From Streptomyces sp. GESEQ-4 (GTDB lineage Bacteria; Actinomycetota; Actinomycetes; Streptomycetales; Streptomycetaceae): a stretch of DNA of 64,000 nt. Each line of letters starts with the position of its first letter. Position 1 is the first letter of the stretch. Below the pieces are notes generated by a model. It ran no database searches. It worked only from the letters and a program-made list of their open reading frames with translations, and was not told the DNA's origin. Position numbers and translations under genes: made by a program. The DNA lies in contig NZ_JAFFSU010000030.1 in assembly GCF_017948455.1 (NCBI RefSeq), forward strand, positions 36,167 to 100,166, given 5' to 3'. This document shows positions 1 through 8,210 of this stretch, in pieces.

Positions 1-989
1 CCTCCGTCGGCATCGGCTCGGTCCACGAGTGCGCCGGCCCCGACATCTCCTCGGAGGACGACTTCACGGGCCTGCTGCGGCTCGCGACCGAGGAGCCGGG
101 CCCGCGGGTGGTGGGCTACTGGGCCGAGCAGGATGTCGAGAAGGCGCGCGAGCTGGGTGCCGTCGGCGCGGCAGGCGACCTGTTCGTCGACGGCTCCCTC
201 GGGTCGCACACCGCCTGTCTGCACGAGCCGTACGCCGACGCCGACCACACCGGCGTCTCCTACCTGGACGCCGCCGCGGTCGCCGCCCATGTCGCCGCCT
301 GCACCGAGGCGGGCCTCCAGGCGGGCTTCCACGCGATCGGGGACGCCGCCGTGACGGCCGTGGTGGACGGCGTGCGCGCCGCCGCGGAGAAGGTCGGCCT
401 CGCCCGCGTCCGCGCCGCCCGGCATCGCGTCGAGCACGCCGAGATGCTCACCCCGGACACCGTCGCCGCCTTCGCTGAGCTCGGCCTGACCGCTTCCGTG
501 CAGCCCGCCTTCGACGCGCTGTGGGGCGGCGAGGACGGCATGTACGCACAGCGTCTCGGCGTACCGCGGGCCCGCCTGCTGAACCCCTTCGCGGCCCTGC
601 TGCGCGCCGGCGTCCCGCTCGCCTTCGGCTCCGACAGCCCGGTCACGCCCCTCGACCCCTGGGGCACCGTCCGGGCCGCCGCCTTCCACCGGACGCCCGA
701 GCACCGGGTCTCCGCGCGCGCCGCGTTCACGGCCCACACCCGGGGCGGCTGGCGGGCCGTCGGACGGGACGACGCGGGGGTGCTGGTGCCGGGCGCACCC
801 GCGGACTACGCCGTGTGGCGCACCGACGCGCTGGTCGTCCAAGCCCCGGACGACCGGGTCGCACGCTGGTCGACCGACCCCCGTTCAGGCACCCCCGGTC
901 TGCCCGATCTGAGCCCGGGCGCCGACCTCCCCGTCTGCCTGCGGACCGTGGTGGGCGGACGAACCGTGTTTGTACGGCCGGGCGAGTGA
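1..989 (+). CDS. Amidohydrolase (YtcJ-like), C-terminal part
   Basis: This is the 3' part of a gene that runs off the left edge; the frame is open from base 3. It matches the amidohydrolase family 3 (YtcJ-like) hydrolases, metal-dependent enzymes acting on amide bonds. Visible motifs in order are DGSLGSHTA near base 190, a HxxGD-type HAIGDAA near 330, RHRVEHAEML near 420 and FGSDSPV near 620, which together carry the metal-binding His/Asp set of the family. The C-terminal composite-domain strand pair ends in VGGRTVF. The substrate cannot be told from sequence. It is followed by a 554-base gap before the next gene on the same strand, so it is unlikely to share an operon with it. The start codon and N-terminal metal ligands lie outside the window. 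Confidence 0.9.
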   Translation, partial: SVGIGSVHECAGPDISSEDDFTGLLRLATEEPGPRVVGYWAEQDVEKARELGAVGAAGDLFVDGSLGSHTACLHEPYADADHTGVSYLDAAAVAAHVAACTEAGLQAGFHAIGDAAVTAVVDGVRAAAEKVGLARVRAARHRVEHAEMLTPDTVAAFAELGLTASVQPAFDALWGGEDGMYAQRLGVPRARLLNPFAALLRAGVPLAFGSDSPVTPLDPWGTVRAAAFHRTPEHRVSARAAFTAHTRGGWRAVGRDDAGVLVPGAPADYAVWRTDALVVQAPDDRVARWSTDPRSGTPGLPDLSPGADLPVCLRTVVGGRTVFVRPGE

Positions 990-1543
990 CGTCACGGGGT
1001 GGCGCGCACAAGATCGGCGCCCCACGCACTGTCGCTCGACCTGCGTATCCTCCGCACTGACCAGGGCTTTGAGTAGATATCCGCAGGTCAAACGGCTGTT
1101 GACAGCCGATGGCGGGGGGCCGGTAGGTTCGGCCCAGTCCACCACCGGACGCCCGACCGGAGAACCTCCGTGCAGTCGTCGCCACGCCGCTGGGTCAGGG
1201 ACGGTGTCGCCGCACCGGGGCACCGCCACTGGCAGCCAGGCTCAGCGCCCGCGCCGCGACGAGGGAGCGTTCCGGCCGGTCGGGGAGGTGTGACCCGGGT
1301 GGGGCCCGGGCGCTCAGTAGACAACGGCCTTTCGGTCGACCCGCAGCCAGCGGGTCCCAGGTCGGCCCGAAGGGCGCCGGGCCCCCATCCGCAGTCCCGC
1401 GGACGTCATGGATCACAGACGTCGAAAAGGGGACACATACCCGGCCCTTGCCGAATCGACACCAGTGTACGACCCTTCTGACGCGTCCACGCAGGCAGCG
1501 CCCACTATGGTGGAGCCCTGCGCACGGACACGAAGGGGCAGCA
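990..1543. other. Intergenic region with candidate promoter and RNA hairpin
   Basis: No convincing protein-coding frame is seen here. A possible rightward promoter has TTGACA at 1099-1104 and TAGGTT at 1124-1129 with a 19-base spacer, one base longer than usual. About 200 bases further on, 1328-1373 can fold into a nested hairpin: an outer stem of CCTT(T)CGG with CCGAAGG, and an inner stem of ACCCGC with GCGGGT around a five-base loop. If the promoter is real, ppm1 mRNA would have a leader of roughly 400 bases. No known riboswitch family was recognised. Confidence 0.4.
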
Positions 1544-2344
1544 GTGAACGACGGCGACGGGACCCTCGCGGCACAGAGCCAGGGGAGGCAGTTCGGGCCG
1601 CTCGGCACGGCCTTGGTGATCATCCCGACCTACAACGAGGCGGACAACATCAAGGCGATCGTCGGGAGGGTGCGTAAGGCCGTCCCCAAGGCTCACGTGC
1701 TCGTCGCCGACGACAACAGCCCCGACGGCACGGGCAAGTTCGCCGACGAGCTGACCGTCGAGGACGACCAGGTCCATGTCCTGCACCGCCAGGGCAAGGA
1801 GGGCCTCGGCGCCGCCTACCTCGCCGGGTTCCGCTGGGGCATGGAGCACGGCTTCGGCGTACTGATCGAGATGGACGCCGACGGCTCCCATCAGCCCGAG
1901 GAACTGCCCCGGCTGCTCACCGCGCTCAAGGGCGCCGATCTGGTGCTCGGCTCCCGCTGGGTGCCCGGCGGCCGGGTGGTGAACTGGCCCAAGTCCCGGG
2001 AGTTCATCTCCCGCGGCGGCAGCCTCTACTCGCGCGTGCTGCTCGACGTCCCCATCCGTGATGTCACCGGCGGCTACCGCGCCTTCCGCAGTGAGACCCT
2101 GGAGGGCCTCGGCCTCGACGAGGTCGCCTCCCAGGGCTACTGCTTCCAGGTCGACCTGGCCCGCCGCGCGATCAAGGCCGGGTACCACGTCGTCGAGGTC
2201 CCCATCACCTTCGTGGAGCGCGAGCACGGCGACTCCAAGATGAGCCGGGACATCCTCGTGGAGGCGCTGTGGCGGGTCACCACATGGGGCGTGGGGGAGC
2301 GGGTCGGCAAGATCCTCGGCCGGGGCAAGCCGTCACAGTCGTAG
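1544..2344 (+). CDS. ppm1: Polyprenol monophosphomannose synthase (GT2, Ppm1/DPM1-like)
   Basis: A GT2-family glycosyltransferase expected to transfer mannose from GDP-mannose to polyprenyl phosphate at the inner membrane face. The product feeds protein O-mannosylation and lipoglycan synthesis; in S. coelicolor this enzyme is needed for the phage phiC31 receptor. Motifs in the 266-aa protein are VIIPTYNE (25-32), DDNSPDG (56-62), the metal-binding DAD (101-103) and a late EREHGDSKMS. There is no C-terminal membrane domain, as in the catalytic-only actinobacterial form. GTG at 1544 is chosen because AAGGGG lies five bases upstream at 1533-1538 and the protein then begins just ahead of the Rossmann-like fold. 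The frame is open further upstream to 1448, but that extension looks non-coding. Confidence 0.93.
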   Translation: MNDGDGTLAAQSQGRQFGPLGTALVIIPTYNEADNIKAIVGRVRKAVPKAHVLVADDNSPDGTGKFADELTVEDDQVHVLHRQGKEGLGAAYLAGFRWGMEHGFGVLIEMDADGSHQPEELPRLLTALKGADLVLGSRWVPGGRVVNWPKSREFISRGGSLYSRVLLDVPIRDVTGGYRAFRSETLEGLGLDEVASQGYCFQVDLARRAIKAGYHVVEVPITFVEREHGDSKMSRDILVEALWRVTTWGVGERVGKILGRGKPSQS

Positions 2345-2416
2345 ACCTACGGCCTCACAGGCACCATTGATCGTCCTCTTATCCCGTACTGAGCCGGACC
2401 CAGGCACACTGGACGC

Positions 2417-2992
2417 ATGACGACTGGCGCTCCGACCCCCACCCACCCCGCACGGCCCCGGCGCTCCCGGCTGCGCACCTTCCTGCCGCTGTCCATCGCC
2501 GCCTGGCTGGTGCTGGAGATCTGGCTGCTGACCGTGGTCGCGGGCGCCTCCAGCGTGTTCACGGTGTTCCTGCTGCTGCTCGCCGGCTTGGTGCTCGGCG
2601 CGGTGGTCATCAAGCGGGCCGGCCGCCGTGCCTTCCGGAACCTCACCGAGACGCTGCAACAGCAGCAGAGCGGTGCCACGCCCCCGGCCCCGTCGGGCAA
2701 CAGCGAGGGCAACGGGCTGATGATGCTCGGCGGTCTGCTGCTGATGCTCCCCGGCCTGGTCTCGGACGCGGTGGGCCTGCTCCTGCTGGTCCCACCGGTC
2801 CAGAAGTCGATCAGCCGCTATGCGCAGCGCACCTTCGAGCGGACCCTGCGCGAGGCCGGTTCCGGCACCCTGGGCGATGCCTTCCAGCAGGCGCGTATGC
2901 ACCGCCCCGACGGCAAGGTCGTGCAGGGAGAGGTCATCCGGGACGAGCCGGGGGACGCCCCGCAGGGTCCGCGCCCGCCGATCACGGGCTGA
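2417..2992 (+). CDS. fxsA: FxsA family membrane protein
   Basis: A 191-aa FxsA-type protein of the cytoplasmic membrane. In E. coli FxsA relieves F-plasmid exclusion of phage T7; its role in actinobacteria is unknown. Two hydrophobic helices lie at about residues 24-60, and the diagnostic GGLLLMLPGLVSDAVG block at about 103-118 is followed by a further hydrophobic stretch. The C-terminus is polar and Pro-rich. ATG at 2417 has no good ribosome binding site, so the message may be leaderless or weakly translated. It lies 72 bases after ppm1 on the same strand and ends before a strong bidirectional terminator. Confidence 0.9.
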   Translation: MTTGAPTPTHPARPRRSRLRTFLPLSIAAWLVLEIWLLTVVAGASSVFTVFLLLLAGLVLGAVVIKRAGRRAFRNLTETLQQQQSGATPPAPSGNSEGNGLMMLGGLLLMLPGLVSDAVGLLLLVPPVQKSISRYAQRTFERTLREAGSGTLGDAFQQARMHRPDGKVVQGEVIRDEPGDAPQGPRPPITG

Positions 2993-3027
2993 GCGATCAC
3001 GGGCTGAGGCCCGCCCGGGCACACGAA

Positions 3028-3072
3028 AACCGCGGGCGCCGTACGTCAGTCTCACGTACGGCGCCCGCGGTT
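3028..3072. terminator. Bidirectional terminator between fxsA and rbpA
   Basis: A perfect 19-bp inverted repeat (3028-3046 with 3054-3072) around a seven-base loop. The left arm starts with AA and the right arm ends with TT. It lies exactly between the convergent fxsA and rbpA genes, so it probably stops transcripts from both sides. Confidence 0.9.
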
Positions 3073-3110
3073 GTGTGCGTGTGTTGCTTACTGCCCAAGC
3101 CCCGCAGCTA

Positions 3111-3485
3111 TCACGCGGACTTGCGGCTGTCGCGCGGATGTACCGCGATGTTCATCGCACCGGACCGCAGAACTGCCAGACGCTCCTCGAGGACCTCTTC
3201 GAGCTCCTCGCGGGTGCGCCGTTCCATCAGCATGTCCCAATGTGTACGCGCGGGCTTGGCCTTCTTTTCCTCAGGGCCGTCGCCGTCAACGAGGAGTGCC
3301 TGGGCCCCGCAGACCTTGCACTCCCACTCCGGCGGGATCTCCGCCTCGACCGAGAAGGGCATCTCAAAGCGATGTCCCTTCTCGCATGCGTACTCCACGG
3401 CCTGGCGCGGGGCCAGGTCGATGCCGCGGTCCGTCTCGTAGCTGGTCACCACGAGGCGCGTGCCGCGAAGAGCTCGCTCACTCAT
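3111..3485 (-). CDS. rbpA: RNA polymerase-binding protein RbpA
   Basis: A 124-aa actinobacterial transcription factor that binds RNA polymerase and the principal sigma factor, stabilising the open complex; it also influences rifampicin tolerance. The central RbpA core domain carries candidate zinc ligands C34, H38, C56 and C59. It is followed by the basic linker and the C-terminal sigma-interaction helix (THWDMLMERRTREELEEVLE). ATG at 3485 has GGGAGG at a normal distance. The gene stands alone, facing fxsA across a terminator. A perfect sigma-R promoter lies about 60-90 bases upstream, matching the known thiol-oxidative-stress control of rbpA in S. coelicolor. Confidence 0.97.
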   Translation of the reverse strand: MSERALRGTRLVVTSYETDRGIDLAPRQAVEYACEKGHRFEMPFSVEAEIPPEWECKVCGAQALLVDGDGPEEKKAKPARTHWDMLMERRTREELEEVLEERLAVLRSGAMNIAVHPRDSRKSA

Positions 3486-3546
3486 GAATCGTGCCTCCCG
3501 GGCTTGTCGCCCACAGGACAGGTGTCGCTGTCGTCGTCATCCGGTC

Positions 3547-3572
3547 AACGTCCGGTCGGCGGTAAAGATTCC
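3547..3572 (-). promoter_or_regulatory. Sigma-R promoter of rbpA
   Basis: On the minus strand the sequence reads GGAAT, 18 bases, GTT (plus-strand ATTCC at 3568-3572 and AAC at 3547-3549). This is an exact match to the sigma-R consensus for the disulphide-stress regulon, and rbpA is an established sigma-R target. Confidence 0.88.
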
Positions 3573-3649
3573 CGTTCCGTGTCCCGTTCCGGGGTCATGC
3601 GTCGCCGTCGTAGCCGCCCCTTGTTGTACCCACCAGCGCCCGGTTTGTC

Positions 3650-3667
3650 ACATCTGCTAGCAGATGT
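3650..3667. promoter_or_regulatory. 18-bp perfect palindrome upstream of rbpA
   Basis: ACATCTGCT joined directly to AGCAGATGT, a perfect palindrome with a CTAG centre and no loop. It lies between the end of the MFS gene and the sigma-R promoter of rbpA. The lack of a loop argues against a terminator and for a dimeric protein-binding site, possibly for a second rbpA promoter. I do not recognise the regulator. Confidence 0.5.
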
Positions 3668-3753
3668 CACCCAGCGTTTCAGTATCTTTGACGCGCAGTA
3701 ACGGTACGCCTGGCAGGCCAAACGCGTACACTACCGCCCTTTCGCCTTGAGTG

Positions 3754-5100
3754 CTAAATCCTGTCCGGGACGGGGTTGCCCGCGTCGGCGATCGCCCGCC
3801 GCACCGGAACCCGTGCGAGCAGGGCGAATCCCAGGATGAAGAAGGCCACTAGAGAGAGGATCGCGTCCCGGTAACTTCCGGTCAGCTGGTAGGTGAGACC
3901 GAACAGAAGAGGGCCCAGCCAGCTCATGCCCCGGTCGCTGAGTTCGTACGCCGAGAAGTACTCGGCCTCTTTTCCGGGCGGGACCAGATGCGAGAACAGA
4001 GAGCGGGACAGTGCCTGGCTGCCGCCGAGGACGAGGCCGATCCCGGCGGCGAGCACGAAGAACCAGACCGGAGCGCCCGCCGGCAGGAAGTAGCCCGCGC
4101 CCAACGTCACCGTCCAGGCGATCAGCGAGCCGAGGATCGTGCGCTTGGCGCCGTACGTCCGGGCCAGGCGCCCCAGCGCGAGTGCGCCCACCACCGCCAG
4201 CACCTGGACCATGAGAATCGCCCCGATCAGCGTCGACTGCCCGAGCCCCAGCTCCTCGGAGCCGTAGACGGAGGCCTGGGAGATCACCGTCTGGATGCCG
4301 TCGTTGTAGACCAGATACGCCAGCAGGAACGCCAGCGTCAGCGGATGGCGGCGCATGTCCCGGACTGTCGCCGCCAACTGCCGGAATCCGGGGGCGGTCG
4401 CCTCCTTCGCCGTGGATCGGCGGTCGCGCAGCCGTCGTAGCGGGATGAGGGTGAAGGCGCCCCACCACAGACCGGCCGAGGCGAGACAGATGCGGACGGC
4501 GGTGCCCTCCGAGACACCGAAGGTGTCGTGGGCGAGATAGAGCACCAGATTCAGTACGAGGACCAGCGCGCCCGCCGCATAGCCGAACGCCCAGCCCCGG
4601 GAGGAGACCACGTCGCGTTCCTCGGGCGGGGCGATCTGCGGCAGGTAGGAGTTGTAGAGCATCATCGCCACGGACTGGGCGGCGTTGGCGACGATCAGCA
4701 GGAGGCCGCCGAGCAGATAGCGGTCCCCGTCGAGGAAGAACATCGCCGTCGTCGCCGCGGCTCCCACGTAGGCGGCTGCCGCGAGGAGCGGCTTCTTGCG
4801 GCCGGTGCGGTCGGCGGCGGCGCCCACCAGGGGCATCACCAGCACGGCCACGATCACCGACAGGGACACCGAGTACGCGAAGAAGGACCCCGCGCGGACC
4901 GGGATCCCCAGGGGGTGCACGAATCCGTCCGCGTCCGCGGCCTCTTTCGCGACCGAGGTCAGATAGGGGCCCAGGAACACGGTGAGCACGCTCGTCGAGT
5001 AGACGGAGCACGCCCAGTCGTAGAAATACCAGCCGCGCTGCTCACGCCGCCGCTCCGTGGCCTCGTCGGCCGCTTCCGTCCGCACGGTGCCGGTGCCCAC
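3754..5100 (-). CDS. MFS transporter, UMF1/Atg22-like family
   Basis: A 448-aa membrane protein with about twelve hydrophobic helices. The opening signature WYFYDWACSVYSTSVLTVF, just after a short polar N-terminus, is typical of the UMF1 (Atg22-like) branch of the major facilitator superfamily. ADRTGRKKPLL at about residue 100 is the MFS loop 2-3 motif. The substrate is unknown; eukaryotic Atg22 exports amino acids from the vacuole, which is not evidence for this protein. GTG at 5100 is used because GAGG precedes it at a normal distance and the first helix would otherwise be lost. The downstream neighbour in the direction of transcription, rbpA, has its own promoter, so this gene is probably monocistronic or follows the phosphodiesterase gene 42 bases away. 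Confidence 0.88.
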   Translation of the reverse strand: MGTGTVRTEAADEATERRREQRGWYFYDWACSVYSTSVLTVFLGPYLTSVAKEAADADGFVHPLGIPVRAGSFFAYSVSLSVIVAVLVMPLVGAAADRTGRKKPLLAAAAYVGAAATTAMFFLDGDRYLLGGLLLIVANAAQSVAMMLYNSYLPQIAPPEERDVVSSRGWAFGYAAGALVLVLNLVLYLAHDTFGVSEGTAVRICLASAGLWWGAFTLIPLRRLRDRRSTAKEATAPGFRQLAATVRDMRRHPLTLAFLLAYLVYNDGIQTVISQASVYGSEELGLGQSTLIGAILMVQVLAVVGALALGRLARTYGAKRTILGSLIAWTVTLGAGYFLPAGAPVWFFVLAAGIGLVLGGSQALSRSLFSHLVPPGKEAEYFSAYELSDRGMSWLGPLLFGLTYQLTGSYRDAILSLVAFFILGFALLARVPVRRAIADAGNPVPDRI

Positions 5101-5142
5101 CCGTGCCCTCGCTTCCCCGAGAAGGCCAGCGCCTGCCGGGGC

Positions 5143-5910
5143 TCACACCCAGAGGCCGCGGTCCTCCATGACCTTGCGCAATGTGTCGATGTGATCGGTC
5201 ATGATGCCATCGACTCCCAGGTCGAGGAGCCGGTGCATGGCGTCGGCCTCGTTGATCGTCCACACATGCACCTGCAGCCCGCGCGCGTGGGCGGTGCGGA
5301 GGAAGCGGTGGTCCACCACCTGGATGCCGGACTGGGCCTCGGGCACCTGCGCGGCCACCGCCGAGCGCCGCAGCGCCGCCGGCACGCCCCAGGAGCGCAG
5401 CCGCAGGTTCAGGACGCCGCGGGTGCCGTACGACGTCGCCAGGCGCGGCCCGGCCAGCCGCTGGGCGCGCACCACGCGCGCCTCGGAGAAGGAGCCGACG
5501 CAGATCCGGTCCCAGGTGTTCGTGCGCTCGATCAGCTCGAGGAGCGGGTGGAGCGCGGGCTCGGCCTTCATGTCGACGTTCCAGCGGACGTCGGGGAACT
5601 CCTCGAGCAGGTCCTCGAAGAGGGGCACCGGCTCCTTGCCCGCCACGCGCGCGTGCGCCACGTCCTGCCACGGCAGGTCGGCGATCCGGCCCGCCCCGTC
5701 GGTCACCCGGTCCAGGGTCGCGTCGTGGAAGGCGACGAGCTTTCCGTCCGATGTGGCGTGGACGTCGGTCTCGAGGTACCGGTAGCCCATCTCCACCGCG
5801 CGCCGGAACTGCAGCGCCGTGTTCTCCAGGCCGTCCGCGTCGCCGCCGCGGTGAGCGAAGGCGATCGGGCCGGGATGGTCGAGATAGGGGTGGCGTATCC
5901 GCGTGCTCAC
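5143..5910 (-). CDS. Glycerophosphodiester phosphodiesterase
   Basis: A 255-aa GDPD-family enzyme (TIM barrel) that should hydrolyse glycerophosphodiesters to glycerol 3-phosphate and an alcohol. Catalytic and metal residues are visible: HRGG with H20, ENT at 29-31, ETDVH at 47-51, and FHD with H62 and D63. There is no signal peptide, so it is probably cytoplasmic. The GTG start at 5910 overlaps the stop of the upstream yczE-like gene as GTGA, so the two are translationally coupled. The frame is open much further upstream but runs through the other gene. Confidence 0.93.
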   Translation of the reverse strand: MSTRIRHPYLDHPGPIAFAHRGGDADGLENTALQFRRAVEMGYRYLETDVHATSDGKLVAFHDATLDRVTDGAGRIADLPWQDVAHARVAGKEPVPLFEDLLEEFPDVRWNVDMKAEPALHPLLELIERTNTWDRICVGSFSEARVVRAQRLAGPRLATSYGTRGVLNLRLRSWGVPAALRRSAVAAQVPEAQSGIQVVDHRFLRTAHARGLQVHVWTINEADAMHRLLDLGVDGIMTDHIDTLRKVMEDRGLWV

Positions 5911-6560
5911 GGACGAAGTATCGCCCCATGGGGTTGCCCTTCGGCAACGACCGTGCTGCGGCCCGGTGCCGGCGGAACGGCGAACACGCGCAGGAAGAGC
6001 TGGGCCAGCGGGCCGATCGACACCGCGTACAGCAGGGTGCCGACGCCGATCGTGCCGCCGAGGGCGAAGCCCGTCACGACCACCGCCACCTCGACGGTCG
6101 TCCGCATCAGCCGGATCGAGCGGCCGGTGCGCCGATGCAGCCCGGTCATCAGCCCGTCCCGGGGGCCCGGACCGAAGCGCGCGGCGATGTAGAGGCCGGT
6201 GGCCACGCCGTTGAGCAGGATTCCGGCAAGCAGGAGAGGGATGCGTACGGCCAGGGAGTGGGCGGCGGGCAGCAGGGCGAGGGTGCCGTCCATGGCGATG
6301 CCGACGACGAAGACGTTGGAGACGGTGCCGAGGCCGGGACGCTGGCGCAGCGGGATCCACAGGAGCAGGACCGCCGCACCGACCACGATCGACACCACGC
6401 CGATCGTCAGGCCCGTCAGCTCGGCCAGGCCCTGATGCAGCACGTTCCACGGCTCGAGCCCCAGCCCCGCCTCCACGAGGAGAGCCGAACTCGCTCCGTA
6501 GAGCGCGAGACCGGCGTACAGCTGGATCAGTCGGCGCGTCAATTGGCCCTTCGCGGACAC
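5907..6560 (-). CDS. yczE: YczE/YitT-type membrane protein
   Basis: A 217-aa integral membrane protein with five to six hydrophobic helices, including LYGASSALLVEAGLGLEPW near the N-terminus and GLYIAARFGPGPRDGLM in the middle, the YczE-family landmark. Function is unknown. GTG at 6560 is preferred because a GGGGGG run precedes it at about six bases; an ATG at 6602 would add 14 residues of no obvious structure. The gene is divergent from a MocR-type regulator. yczE genes are often paired with a MocR regulator (YczR) in this arrangement, so the neighbour probably controls it. It is coupled to the phosphodiesterase gene by a GTGA overlap. Confidence 0.85.
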   Translation of the reverse strand: MSAKGQLTRRLIQLYAGLALYGASSALLVEAGLGLEPWNVLHQGLAELTGLTIGVVSIVVGAAVLLLWIPLRQRPGLGTVSNVFVVGIAMDGTLALLPAAHSLAVRIPLLLAGILLNGVATGLYIAARFGPGPRDGLMTGLHRRTGRSIRLMRTTVEVAVVVTGFALGGTIGVGTLLYAVSIGPLAQLFLRVFAVPPAPGRSTVVAEGQPHGAILRP

Positions 6561-6661
6561 GACGTTCCCCCCTGGTGGTGGTTGTGGCCTGATGCATGAC
6601 ACCCTGTGGCTTGTGGAGAAGCATGATCCATGGCCAATTCGGGGAAGGTGGACTGATTTCC
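6561..6661. promoter_or_regulatory. Divergent regulatory region for yczE and its MocR regulator
   Basis: The 101-base gap holds direct repeats of GCATGA at 6594-6599 and 6621-6626, 27 bases apart. A GGCCAATT at 6632-6639 is mirrored by AATTGGCC at 6541-6548. Direct repeats about two to three helical turns apart are what dimeric MocR proteins bind, so this is a candidate operator region. Confidence 0.45.
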
Positions 6662-8170
6662 ATGGCGCAGTGGACGTCGGCGGTTGGGGCGGCTCAGCTC
6701 GCCCGGCTGCTCAGCTCCCAGCAGGACCGCCCGGCGGGCCCGGGCACGCGCCGTCCGCCCGCCTACCGCGCGCTCGCCGACGGCATCCGGCTGCTCGTGC
6801 TCGAAGGCCGCGTCCCGGTGGCCGCGCGACTGCCCGCCGAACGCGAGCTGGCCCTCTCCCTGTCCGTCAGTCGTACGACCGTCGCCGCGGCCTACGAGGC
6901 ACTGCGCGCCGAGGGATTCCTGGAGTCCCGGCGCGGGGCGGGCAGTTGGACCGCCGTGCCGGCCGGCAATCCGCTGCCGGCGCGTGGTCTGGAGCCCCTG
7001 CCGCCCGAGGCGCTCGGTTCGATGATCGACCTCGGCTGCGCGGCGCTGCCCGCGCCCGAGCCGTGGCTGACGCGGGCGGTGCAGGGGGCGCTGGAGGAGT
7101 TGCCGCCGTACGCGCACACGCATGGCGACTATCCGGCGGGGCTGCCGGCGCTGCGCGCGATGATCGCCGAGCGGTACACCGCACGCGGGATTCCGACCAT
7201 GCCCGAGCAGATCATGGTGACGACGGGTGCGATGGGTGCCATCGACGCCATCTGCCACCTTTTCGGCGGGCGGGGCGAGCGGATCGCGGTGGAGTCGCCT
7301 TCGTACGCCAACATCCTGCAGCTGATGCGGGAGGCGGGTGCTCGGCTCGTGCCCGTCGCCATGGCCGAGGGGCTTGCCGGATGGGACATGGACCGGTGGC
7401 GGCAGGTGCTGCGGGAGGCGGCGCCGCGGATCGCGTATGTCGTCGCCGACTTCCACAATCCGACCGGCGCGCTGGCGGATGAGAATCAGCGGCGGCAGTT
7501 GGTCGATGCGGCGCGGTCGGCGGGGACCGTGCTGATCGCCGACGAGACGATGAGCGAGCTGTGGCTGGACGACGAGGTCGAGATGCCGCGGCTCGTGTGT
7601 GCCTTCGACCCTGCCGGCTCGACCGTCATCACCGTCGGGTCCGCGAGCAAGGCCTTCTGGGCCGGGATGCGGATCGGGTGGGTGCGGGCGGCTCCCGATG
7701 TGATCCGCAGCCTGGTCGCCGCGCGTGCGTACGCGGATCTGGGGACGCCTGTGCTGGAGCAGTTGGCCGTGAACTGGCTGTTCAGCACCGGGGGTTGGGA
7801 GAAGGCGGTGGAGGTGCGGCGTGGTCAGGCGCGGGACAACCGTCAGGCGCTGGTGGCCGCGGTGCGCAGGCAGTTGCCGGAGTGGGAGTTCGAGGTGCCG
7901 CGAGGGGGGCTGACGCTGTGGGTGCGGACCGGGGGACTGTCCGGGTCGCGGGTCGCGGAGGCGGGGGAGCGGGTGGGGGTACGGGTGCCGTCCGGGCCTC
8001 GCTTCGGGGTGGACGGGGCCTTCGAGGGGTATGTGCGGTTGCCATTCACCGTGGGGGGCGCGGTGGCGGAGGAGGCCGCGGCGCGGCTGGCTGCCGCGGC
8101 ACGGTTGGTGGAGAGCGGTGGGGCTGGGGGAACCGGGGGGACTGAGACGCCTCGTACGTTCGTGGCGTGA
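6662..8170 (+). CDS. MocR-family (GntR-HTH plus PLP aminotransferase-like) regulator
   Basis: A 502-aa fusion of an N-terminal GntR winged helix (about residues 34-100, with LPAERELALSLSVSRTTVAAAY) and a fold-type I aminotransferase-like domain. The Schiff-base lysine is K330 in GSASKAFW; FHNPTG and ADETMSELW carry other PLP contacts. Such proteins are usually PLP-sensing regulators rather than enzymes. ATG at 6662 is chosen because GGAAGGTGGA lies upstream and the earlier frame would run into the divergent gene region. The arrangement with yczE suggests a YczR-type regulator. The last 25 codons are Gly-rich. Confidence 0.9.
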   Translation: MAQWTSAVGAAQLARLLSSQQDRPAGPGTRRPPAYRALADGIRLLVLEGRVPVAARLPAERELALSLSVSRTTVAAAYEALRAEGFLESRRGAGSWTAVPAGNPLPARGLEPLPPEALGSMIDLGCAALPAPEPWLTRAVQGALEELPPYAHTHGDYPAGLPALRAMIAERYTARGIPTMPEQIMVTTGAMGAIDAICHLFGGRGERIAVESPSYANILQLMREAGARLVPVAMAEGLAGWDMDRWRQVLREAAPRIAYVVADFHNPTGALADENQRRQLVDAARSAGTVLIADETMSELWLDDEVEMPRLVCAFDPAGSTVITVGSASKAFWAGMRIGWVRAAPDVIRSLVAARAYADLGTPVLEQLAVNWLFSTGGWEKAVEVRRGQARDNRQALVAAVRRQLPEWEFEVPRGGLTLWVRTGGLSGSRVAEAGERVGVRVPSGPRFGVDGAFEGYVRLPFTVGGAVAEEAAARLAAAARLVESGGAGGTGGTETPRTFVA

Positions 8171-8210
8171 CTGTGCGTGTGGGTGGGCGCAGCTTGGGTT
8201 GACGTCTCGG

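Noticed and set aside
1448..1543. Earlier TTG start for ppm1
   Set aside because: The upstream codons give an atypical Trp/Pro/Arg-rich extension, and the GTG at 1544 has the better ribosome binding site.
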